A stretch of 64,000 nt of DNA from Sternotherus odoratus (Eukaryota; Chordata; Testudines; Kinosternidae), in assembly GCA_032164245.1 (NCBI GenBank), contig JAVMKO010000169.1:198979-262978 (forward strand). Direction: 5' to 3'. How positions within the stretch are numbered: the first letter of the stretch is position 1; every line of letters starts with the position of its first letter. Of the stretch, positions 56,020-64,000 are shown piece by piece. Below the pieces are notes generated by a model, which was given only the letters and a program-made list of their open reading frames with translations, did no database searches and had not been told where the DNA came from. Both the position numbers and the translations under genes were made by a program.

Positions 56020-56571
56020 AACTGGTGCAAGTGCTGCTGGAATCCTATGTCCAGTTCTGGCACACTCAATTCAAGATGTTGGTAAGTAGGAGACAACGTT
56101 GGAAGTGCAACAAGAACAATTAAAGGATTAGAAAATATTTCATAAATTGACAGACTCCAGGAGCTCAATCTTTTTAATTTACCAAGGAGAAGGTTAAGGG
56201 GTGACCTCATCACACGTTATAACCTTCATGGGGAACAAATATTCGATAATGGGCTGTTCAGTCTAGCGAAGGAGAGTTACAACAAAATTAAACAACTGGA
56301 TGATCAAGCTACACAGACTGGAAATACAGCATCATTTTTTAAACAGTGAGCATAATTAACCAATAGAACAATTTGCCAAGGGTTGTGGTGGATTCTCCAT
56401 CACTGGAAATGTTTAAATCAAGATTGGGTGCTTTTCTAAAAGATGTGATCCAGTTCAAATAGGAGTTTTTTAAGGAAGTTCTAAGACTTTTGTTATACAG
56501 GAAGTCAGACTAGATGATCATAATGCTCCTTTCTGTCTTTATAATCTATGAGTCTATGAATTTCACACAGA
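56020..56571 (+). mobile_element. CR1-like LINE 3' region
   Basis: ctatgtccagttctggcaca, aggagaaggttaaggggtga, gatgatcataatgctccttt, and tail atgagtctatgaatttc: a diverged CR1 3' region. Confidence 0.8.
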
Positions 56572-57298
56572 AATAAAATGAGGGGCAGCATCATAACCTT
56601 GAGACCTCGTCCTGGAAAAACTATTGTGCATCATTTACTGCCCTGGATAGTCCAACTGACTTCATTGGAATTTAATGAGATTACTCAGAGTTGGAAGCAC
56701 TATACTTGGGAATGCAGCTTGTCAGATTTATTTTCAATTTAATTATTTTCACCAAGATGTGGTCCTTATTAAAGGATTATTTTTAAAAAACATTTCCTTT
56801 TTTTTCAGAATTTTCCAATTCTCAGGATAATCTTTAAGTCATTAAAACAGTCTGTTATTTGTTTTTCAAAATCTCTTTTCTATTTTTATTGGCTATTTGG
56901 TTTTGTATTAGTGATTTTGACTGGTCACTGTGACACATGGTACATTTTTTTTAATATCAGAAACATTCATTTAAAAATATATCTGCATCTAATTTTTTTT
57001 AAAAATGCTTAAAATATTTTGATAGAACATTTGGAAAATAAAACTATGGACTCTTATAAAACACAACCAAATGGAAAATGTTTTCAGATTTGCCAGAACG
57101 TTAGTAGTATTTTGTTATGTTTTTCAACCCCCTCTAATTATTTGCAAGATCAGGTCTGTATACATTTGAAAACAGAATAAATATTCTTTTAACACAAATT
57201 CCACCATTTATGAGCATAACATTTTTCAGAAGAAAAGAGGCTACTAAGAAGCATTTTGACATTATCAATTCAAAATACTTTTCTACATATTGAAGCAT
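56572..57298. other. Gene 2 intron, AT-rich
   Basis: No exon or complete element was recognised. Confidence 0.45.
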
Positions 57299-57962
57299 TC
57301 AGTACAGGGGTGCTAGAACAGGCGGGAACCAGGGGTCCATGGGCCCCTCACTTTTAATAGTGGGCAGGCCAGGCCCACCCACTTCTTAACATGAGCACAG
57401 TTTGAGGGGCAGGAGGCCCTGTTGCCTTCCCAAACTGCAGGCCTTGGGCAGGTGTGGAGTGGTGCAGGCAACAGTTGTGCTTCAGTCTCTGCTTGTGATG
57501 TCAGCCTCTTCCCAGTGCCCACCCCTCTCAGAACCTACAACCTCTACTTCTCCTGTCTTCCCCCCCGAGACCCTGCTCCCTGGCCAGGACAGAAGCCAGA
57601 GTCAGACAGGGAGCCCAGGCTGCTATGGGGAATTCCAGATCCTCCACCTACCCTAGAGGGTGTGGACATTGGCCAGGGGCTGCTCTTGGGTCCCCTGGCT
57701 TCCTGTCCAGAGGAAGTGGAGGCTCAGGTTTCCCCACAGGGGCCTGGGCTTTCTGGGTGGCTCTTACCACTGCCCAGCTCTGACTTCCAGCCTGGCCAAG
57801 TGGCCTGGGAGCAGGGCTTCAGCGGAAAGAGGAGGAGCGGGGTGGAGCCAAAGAGGGGGCAGGGCCACAAGGGTGGGGCCTTATCCCACCTTCCTTCTCC
57901 CCCCCTTCCCCCCCCCGCGACTCCTACCGAGCTTTCTTGGGTTCCTGGTTCAATAACATTAA
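57299..57962 (+). mobile_element. Probable MITE, left end only
   Basis: caggggtgctagaacaggcg at 57304 is the start of a common turtle MITE. The interior is GC-rich (182-codon spurious frame) and the right end was not identified before the CR1 at 57963. Confidence 0.55.
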
Positions 57963-58300
57963 CAACATAAGAATGGCCCTATTGGGTCAGACCAAAGCTC
58001 CATCTATAGTCCCATATCCTGTCTTCTGAGAGTGGCCAGTGCCAAGTACCCCAGAGGGGATGAACAGAACAGGTAATGATCAAGTGATCCATCCCGTCAC
58101 TCATTCTTAGTTTCTGGCAAACAGAAAACTATGGATCATTGACACCTATTTCCACAAGTCTCAAATTGTTCACAAAGCATTTTATGTTTCTTGCCCCTCC
58201 CCGTCTCTTAACCCTTTCTCTGTATTTGAATTCTTCCTCCTGCTAACCGTGGATAGTATATAAAATGTGAACTGTACTAATTGTATTTTCTACTTCTATA
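57963..58300 (-). mobile_element. CR1 LINE 3' end
   Basis: aacataagaatggccctatt, gggtcagaccaaagctccat, gaggggatgaacagaacagg, on the minus strand. Confidence 0.9.
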
Positions 58301-58396
58301 ACAAAAGCACTTTGGCAAACATCTGTTTTATTGTATCTCTTTGACACCAAAATGATTTACTCGGCACTCCAAAATCTTTGATTCTTAATCTTATAG

Positions 58397-58453
58397 ACAA
58401 GCAGAAGAGGTCTATGGAAAAAAAATCAAAGGAAGAGACTATATTCATACAGG
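58397..58453 (+). CDS. Gene 2 first cytoplasmic exon
   Basis: gattcttaatcttatag precedes 57 bp and a gtaatg donor. Joined to the G of the transmembrane exon it encodes DKQKRSMEKKSKEETIFIQ plus one G. The basic, lysine-rich start (stop-transfer signal) turning into charged coiled-coil-like sequence fits the juxtamembrane exon of BTN genes. Symmetric phase, length divisible by three. Confidence 0.75.
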
Positions 58454-58761
58454 GTAATGTATTTCTCTTTCTTATGTTATCCTTGATATGTTAATACTTA
58501 GTTTTGACATCTCTGTTTTAACTGGAATGCATTTTCATTGCATATAACACTTGATCTATTTATTTATTATAAAGCATTTAATAAAGTTTTTAAACAAGAC
58601 AATTTAGTTTAATATCTAATTCGCTCATCAGTGGAATCAAATGTCTGTTTCTTCCTGGGAAATCTGTCTCCATTGCTGCTTACATGTTATAGGGTAAGAC
58701 CTGTGCATCCTGACAGCTTCCTTTAAATGTTTTATGGCATCAGATAAATGTCATTAAGCCA

Positions 58762-58945
58762 GAATCAGAGCGGTAGCCGTGCTAGTCTGGATCTGCAAAA
58801 GCAACCAAGAGTCTTGTAGCACCTTATAGACTAACAAATCTTAGGGATCATGAGCTTTCGTGGGCTAAGACCCACTTCATCAGATGAATGTTGTGGAAAT
58901 CTCCAGAGGCAGGCATAAATATGTAGGCAAGAAAGCAAGGTAAAT
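58762..58945 (+). mobile_element. Penelope-like terminal arm, diverged subfamily
   Basis: cagagcggtagccgtgctag, gagtcttgtagcaccttata, gagctttcgtgggctaagac, gaggcaggcataaatatgta. Left-type arm with several changes from the 22136 arm, so probably another subfamily. Confidence 0.85.
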
Positions 58946-59221
58946 TCAATCAGGGTGGGTGAGGCCCACTTCCAGCTGCCCACTTGCGCCACCCCCATTA
59001 TGTAATCAGGGACATGTGGGTATGTTCAGGATGCTTGAACAGTATCCCCAGAGACACAAAGGGGCAGAATAATGAATCTCATCCCTGGGAAAGGACAGAG
59101 TTCAGTGGACATATATAAACTTGGCCCCTTTGAATCTTTTGCCATTGATTTCAATGTGCCAGGATGTCATCCACAATCAGTATATAATAACTGCTATCTC
59201 CCCTGAGGCAGTGTGGTCCGT

Positions 59222-59404
59222 TGTGGGGTAAGACTTGAAAATCCTCACTTCTGTCCTTGGTTTAATGACTAACCTTGGGCATGTCATGTTACCACTCTGT
59301 GCCTCAGTTTTCCCACCTGTAAAATGGGGATAGTGACATTCCTCTCCTTTGTAAAGTACCTTGGGATCTAAAGATGAAACTAGATAAGAGCTAGGTATTA
59401 TTGG
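59222..59404 (+). mobile_element. MIR SINE
   Basis: ctctgtgcctcagttttccc, acctgtaaaatggggatagt and ctttgtaaagtaccttggga, the MIR core and 3' part. Confidence 0.9.
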
Positions 59405-59887
59405 TCTTACCCTTCAGGATCCAGCTGTGCTCCCTAGCCACAGAGTCTGGCTTGACTACAGAGCTTAGCTCTTTCTGCCATAGGCACGTGGTTTAGCCCT
59501 AAATATGCAACAAATAGTCAAAACGAGGGGTCTGGTTTGGAAGCAGGAAGCTTGAGATAGCTTTAATTGAGAGAGATGAAGATGCCACAGCTACGGGATA
59601 GCTGCACTCTGGCCCTCTGCAAGCTCTCTTGGCTTTACCTTTTCAAGTGACAGGCCCAGCACCATCTCCATTCTAAGGGTGGAATCCCATGATTCTCCCA
59701 CTCACAGACCAAGTTCCTAAGCCACAACCCTCCCATTTACCATTTGTGTTTCCTAAATCGGACCAACTGGGTTTGGCATCTGCAAGACAATTCTTTCCCG
59801 GTGCTGTGATCACTATGAAAATGCAGATGCTCCAGACAGCTCCTTCAAAACCATGTAGTGTTTGTTTACCCATAGGAAGAGAGCATT

Positions 59888-59921
<34 letters not shown>
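59888..59921. repeat. (GA)n microsatellite
   Basis: About 16 perfect GA dinucleotides. Confidence 0.95.
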
Positions 59922-59923
<2 letters not shown>

Positions 59924-60057
59924 CGGTGAGATTAGTGATGTAACTGATTATTTTTCTATCAAACATATTCTCCAAGAATATTCTCTGAGGTGTTTTGCAT
60001 TAATTTGAATAACACAAATTATTACATCATTGTAACATGTCATTCTCTCCCTTGCAG

Positions 60058-60084
60058 ACACTAATAAGAAGGCGTTGGAATCAG
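60058..60084 (+). CDS. Gene 2 second cytoplasmic exon (27 bp)
   Basis: attctctcccttgcag precedes 27 bp and a gtacag donor. With the preceding G it encodes DTNKKALES and one leftover G. Symmetric phase and 27-bp length match the small heptad-type exons of BTN genes. Further heptad exons and a B30.2 exon are expected beyond the right edge but are not in this window. Confidence 0.7.
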
Positions 60085-60187
60085 GTACAGTAAAAATTAC
60101 TGTCAGGGATGAAAATTTTAAATATGGGTTTTCACGCTATGATTAATTAGAAACAGTGAGACATAAATATTAAAACATTTATCACAG

Positions 60188-60372
60188 ACATGCAACATGG
60201 CATAGGGGGCTCTGGAGTAGATGCCAGGAAAGCCAGGCTGTAATTCTGGCTCTGCCATTAACTCCCAGTGTGACTTTACATAAGTCATTTACCTTTCTTG
60301 CCTCACCTTCCCCATCTCTAAATCGGGATAATATTACTCATCTGCTCCCAAGGAGTATTGTGCAGATCTGTT
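60188..60372 (+). mobile_element. MIR SINE
   Basis: gtaattctggctctgccatt, gtgactttacataagtcatt, cttccccatctctaaatcgg. Third MIR in the same orientation in gene 2. Confidence 0.85.
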
Positions 60373-60528
60373 TGTAAAGCCAGATGGGTGCAATCTTACC
60401 TATGCTGAGGGCCACCAGAAGACCTACATGCAACTCAAAACAGGACTTAAGCAAAATGTAAGAGACTTAAGTGGTATATAGGCATTATGTACGTCCTCTA
60501 CACTGGGTTAACTTTACCCTAGAATCAT

Positions 60529-62495
60529 AGACTATAAGGATTGGACGTGCCCTCAGGGGGTCATCTAGTCCAACCCCCAACTCAAAGCAGGACCAATCCC
60601 CAACTACATCATCCCAGCCAGGGCTTTGTCAAGCCTGACCTTAAAAACCTCTAAGGAAGGAGATTCTACCACCTCCCTAGGAAACCAATTCCAGTGCTTC
60701 ACCACCCTTCTAGTGAAAAAAAAATGTTGCTGATATATAACCTAAACCTTCCCCACTGCAACCTGAGACAATTACTCCTTGTTCTGTCACCTGCTGCCAG
60801 TGAGAACAGACGAGCTCCATCCGCTTTGGAAACCCCTTTTGGTAGTTGAAACTCCCTCATTATTCTCCTCTGCAGACTAAAGAATCACTATTCCTTCAGC
60901 TCTCCTCCTAACTCATGTTCTCCAGGCCCCTAATCATTTTTGTTGCACTCCTCTGGACTCTTTCCAATTTTCCCACATCCTTCTTGTAGTGTGGGCCCCC
61001 AAACTGGAAACAGTACTCCAGATGAGGCATCACCAGTGTCGAATAGAGGGGAACAATCATGTCCCTCAATCTGCTGGCAATGCTCCTACTTATACAGCCC
61101 AAAATGCCGTTAGCCTTCTTGGCAACAAGGTCACACTGTTGACTCATATCCAGCTTCTCATCCACTGTAACCCCTAGGTCCAATTCTGCAGACCAACTGC
61201 CTAGCCACTAGTCTGTAGCAGTTGTGGCAGACCCAGGGCAGACAGCTGCCAGTAAGGCCTGTAATTAGAAGGGTTACCACAAGGGAATCGGGTCCAGCTG
61301 AGCAGGGCTGCCACAGCCAGAAGCAGGGCCAGCTGAGGCCAATTAAGAAGGCTGTCAGAGCCCTTGAAAAGAGACTCCTCCCCAGAGAGGCTTGTGGGAG
61401 TTTGAGGAGTAACAGTTAGAGGAGCGAGTTGGTGGAAGCAGAGGAGTGTGAGGAGCAAGTTGGAGGAGACAGGGACGGAGAGGCTGCTGGCAAGCAGGAG
61501 AAGAGAACTAAGGGTCCCTCTCAAGGAGGGGGGGCTAGCTTTCCTAGCCTGCAGGAGCCTGTCCCTGAGAGGGAGAGAAAGAGAGCGAGCTGCTAGGGAG
61601 CAGCAGAAAAACCGAGTCTGGTGCAGTCTGGTCAGGGCGCCAGTGCCGTGACAGAAACCCAAAGGACTTGAGCCAGGGGAGCAGGGGAGCCACCTTGTCA
61701 CACAGTGCATGGGATTCTTTCATCCTAAGTGCAGGACTTGTACTTGTCCTTGTTGAACCTCATCAGATTTCTTTTGGTCCAACTCTCTAATTTATCTAGG
61801 TCCCTCTGTATCCTATCCCTACCCTCCAGCATATCTACCACTCCTCCCAGTATGGTGTCATCTGCAAACTTGCTGAGGGTGCAGTCCATGCCATTTTGCA
61901 CATCATTAATTAAAATATTGAACAAAACCAGCCTCAGGACCGACCCTTGGGTTATTCCACTTGATACCAGCTGCCAACTAGACATGGAGCCATTCCATTG
62001 ATCATTACTCATGAGCCCGATGATCTAGCCAGCTTTCTATCCACCTTATAGTCCATTCATCCAGCCCATACTACTTTAACTTGGTGGCAAGAATACTGTA
62101 GGAGACCATATCAAAAACTTTGCTAAAGTCAAAGAATAACATATCCACTGCTTTCCCCTCATCCACAGAGCCAGTTATCTCATCATAGAAGGCAATTAAG
62201 TTAGTCAGGCATGACTTGCCCATGGTGAATCCATGCTGACTGTTCCTGATCACTTTCCTCTCCTTTAAGTGCTTCAAAATGGATTCCTTGAGCACCTGCT
62301 CCATTATTTTTCCAGGCACTGAGGTGAGACTGACTGGCTTGTAGTTCCCCAGATCCTCCTTCTTCCTTTTTAAAAATGGGCACTACATTAGCCCTTTTCC
62401 AGTCATCTGGGGACCTCCCCAGATCACCATGAGTTTTAAAGATAATGGCCGATGGCTCTGCAATCACATCCGCCAAATCCTTTAGCACCCTTGGA
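60529..62495 (-). mobile_element. CR1 LINE, ORF2 RT to 3' end, split by a solo LTR
   Basis: On the minus strand from 62495 down: RANVVPIFKKE; NSQHGFTMGKSCLTNLIAFY and [31 protein letters not shown] and [10 protein letters not shown] (RT A-D-D box); then after the insertion DLGVTVDEKLDMS and PHLEYCFQFGGPHYKKD, RVQRSATKMIRGLE; then the 3' UTR to atagtctatgattct. Frames are broken in several places. The 3' end carries the family's complement of ggtcatctagtccaaccccc. Confidence 0.92.
61219..61706 (+). mobile_element. 480-bp solo LTR inside CR1
   Basis: Element 61223-61702: begins TGTGGCAGACCCAGG, ends CACCTTGTCACA, with TG...CA termini, flanked by cagt on both sides (61219-61222, 61703-61706). 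Removing it restores the CR1 text tctgtagcagtgcatgggat. Orientation unknown; no internal region. Confidence 0.78.
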
Positions 62496-62496
62496 T

Positions 62497-62597
62497 GCAG
62501 CTGGGATGATTTAATTGGGGATTGGTCCTGCTTTGAGCAGGGGGTTGGACCAGATGACCTCCAGAGGTCCCCTCCAACCCTGATATTCTATGATTCT
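62497..62597 (+). mobile_element. CR1 3' terminus
   Basis: gatgatttaattggggattg, gttggaccagatgacctcca and tail tgatattctatgattcta. It abuts the reversed CR1 at its left. Confidence 0.88.
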
Positions 62598-64000
62598 ACT
62601 AGTGTAAAAGCCCGTGGACACAGGCCAATGGAAACGGCCTGCAGCCCCCCCACCCCACTCACTAAGCTCTCTCCCCCCTCCACCCCACTCCAACGCCCCC
62701 CCACTTGGCCAGCTCCCCCCCCAACGACCTCCCCTCGCCCAGCCCCCTCCCCCCCAACGCCCCCCCCTCGCTCAGCCCCCTCCCTCCACCCCTTCCCCCC
62801 CAACGACCCCCCCGCCCAGACCCCTTCCCCTGCAACGCCCCCCCTGCCCGGCCCTCTCCCCCTTCAACGCCCCCCCGCCCGGCCCCCTCCCCCCACAATG
62901 ACCCCTCCCAGTCCCGCCCAGCTCCCTCCCCCTTCAACGCCCCCCCCGCCCAGCTCCCTCCCCCTGCAACGCCCCCCCCGCCCAGCTCCCTCCCCCTGCA
63001 ACGCCCCCCCCGCCCAGCTCCCTCCCCCTGCAACGCCCCCCCCGCCCAGCTCCCTCCCCCTGCAACGCCCCCCCCGCCCAGCTCCCTCCCCCTGCAACGC
63101 CCCCCCCGCCCAGTTCCCTCCCCCTGCAACGCCCCCCCCGCTCAGCTCCCTCCCCCTGCAACGCCCCCCCCGCTCAGCTCCCTCCCCCTGCAACGCCCCC
63201 CCTGCTCAGCCCCCTCCCCCTGCAACGCCCCCCCTGCTCAGCCCCCTCCCCCTGCAACGCCCCCCCTGCTCAGCCCCCTCCCCCTGCAACGCCCCCCCTG
63301 CTCAGCCCCCTCCCCCTGCAACGCCCCCCCTGCTCAGCCCCCTCCCCCTGCAACGCCCCCCCTGCTCAGCCCCCTCCCCCTGCAACGCCCCCCCTGCTCA
63401 GCCCCCTCCCCCTGCAACGCCCCCCCTGCTCAGCCCCCTCCCCCTGCAACGCCCCCCCCGCTCAGCCCCCTCCCCCTGCAACGCCCCCCCCGCCCAGCCC
63501 CCTCCCCCTGCAACGACCCCCCCCGCCCAGCCCCCTCCCCCTGCAACGACCCCCCCGCCCAGCCCCCTCCCACTGCAACGACCCCCCTCCCAGCCCCCTC
63601 CCACTGCAACGACCCCCCCGCCCAGCCCCCTCCCACTTCAACGACCCCCCCCGCCCAGCCCCCTCCCACTTCAACGACCCCCCGCCCAGCCCCCTCCCTC
63701 TTCAACGCCCCCCCGCCCAGCTCCCTCCCCCTTCAACGCCCCCCCCGCTCAGCCCCCTCCCCCTGCAACGACCCCCCCGCCCAGCCCCCTCCCACTGCAA
63801 CGACCGACCTCCCTCCCCCCTCAACCCCTCGTCATGTGCCCGACAGCCCAGCTAACTTTATATGTCTAACTGCTCCTTGGTGCTGGGTGTGAGGATCCCT
63901 CAGGCGGGCACGCGTGGCGGCCATTTTGTGCCTCCGAACTACAACCCCCAGCATGCCGTTCTTCAGGGCCATCTCTACTGTGTGGTTCTAGGGCCGATCA
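62598..64000 (+). mobile_element. Possible third member of the CCCG-head repeat family, carrying a minisatellite
   Basis: Starts ctagtgtaaaagcccgtgga, cf. actagcaaaaatacccagcg (51014) and actaacataagtacccggca (13788). It then runs into the C-rich tandem array. The right end is not in the window: after 63835 come agctaactttatatgtctaa and gcggccattttgtgcctccg, unassigned. The family link rests on a short head match. Confidence 0.4.
62640..63830. repeat. C-rich minisatellite, 32-bp period
   Basis: The unit has the form ctccctccccctgcaacgcc followed by a C-run and a cgcccag or tgctcag block. gcaac recurs every 32 bp (62966, 62998, 63030...). Unit types fall into blocks: cgcccagctcc (62.93-63.12 kb), tgctcagcccc (63.19-63.45), then caacgacccc and cactgcaacg/cacttcaacg types (63.5-63.7). 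The 474- and 395-codon frames that cross it contain only Pro/Ser/Ala/Leu repeats. The period is not divisible by three, so each frame cycles through all three phases every 96 bp. Not a gene. Confidence 0.93.

Larger units (their letters stand above)
58454..60057. other. Gene 2 intron
   Basis: Holds a Penelope-like terminal fragment, a MIR and a GA microsatellite. No further exon was recognised. Confidence 0.6.

Noticed and set aside
62445..63892. 474- and 395-codon proline-rich plus-strand frames
   Set aside because: They run through the 32-bp tandem array; the larger starts in reversed CR1 sequence. No non-repetitive domain.
1..64000. CRISPR array, bacterial operons or prophage
   Set aside because: Exons with GT-AG introns, MIR, CR1 and Cry SINEs show vertebrate nuclear DNA. 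The tandem arrays lack unique spacers.

Overview
This window is nuclear DNA of a sauropsid, most probably a cryptodiran turtle. The grounds are many CR1 LINE copies, tRNA-derived SINEs of the turtle Cry type (box-A-like TAGCTCAGTGG with a CR1-like tail), Neptune-type Penelope retroelements, many hAT-like and Harbinger-like MITEs and old MIR copies, with no Alu or young L1. Genes are split into very short exons inside large repeat-filled introns, so long open frames mislead: nearly all lie in minisatellites or transposons. Splice junctions, frames and repeat identities were read by eye. No alignment or database search was run.

Two butyrophilin-like (BTN/B30.2 superfamily) genes lie head to tail on the + strand. 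Gene 1 (its 5' part is upstream or unrecognised) supplies 21-bp heptad exons at 10717, 13004, 16650 and 18277, a 27-bp exon at 21106 and a terminal PRY-SPRY (B30.2) exon at 21540-22069. All junctions share one phase, and the joined reading is an open heptad coiled coil followed by B30.2. The heptad exons sit in tandemly duplicated intron-exon units (about 9.06-20.14 kb, with an older relic near 5.1-5.6 kb), and several exon copies are dead. Gene 2 starts with a signal-peptide exon (47293-47402), followed by an Ig C-like exon (52860-53135), a transmembrane exon (55687-55788) and two cytoplasmic exons (58397-58453, 60058-60084). It runs off the right edge. No Ig V exon was seen between signal peptide and C domain.

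The rest is mobile and repetitive DNA. From left to right: a reversed CR1 (1-1640); a hAT element with 8-bp target duplication carrying a G-rich minisatellite (7760-8777); the duplicated intron units; a Penelope-like element with 257-bp inverted arms 30 bp behind the gene 1 stop codon (22100-24209); Ty3-like gag remains (25.5-26.2 kb); a TAA-flanked MITE carrying a 1.3-kb C-rich minisatellite (31003-32813); hAT MITEs at 35124, 37154, 41837, 44103 and 54462; a MITE holding an 81-bp minisatellite and a solo LTR (47794-49541); a CR1 split by a solo LTR (60.5-62.5 kb); and a 32-bp C-rich minisatellite (62.6-63.8 kb).

Both proteins would be type I membrane or membrane-associated immune-type receptors: Ig domain outside, coiled-coil stalk and B30.2 ligand-sensing domain inside. 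The most notable features are heptad-exon multiplication in gene 1, V-domain absence in gene 2, and the repeated birth of GC-rich minisatellites inside MITEs.
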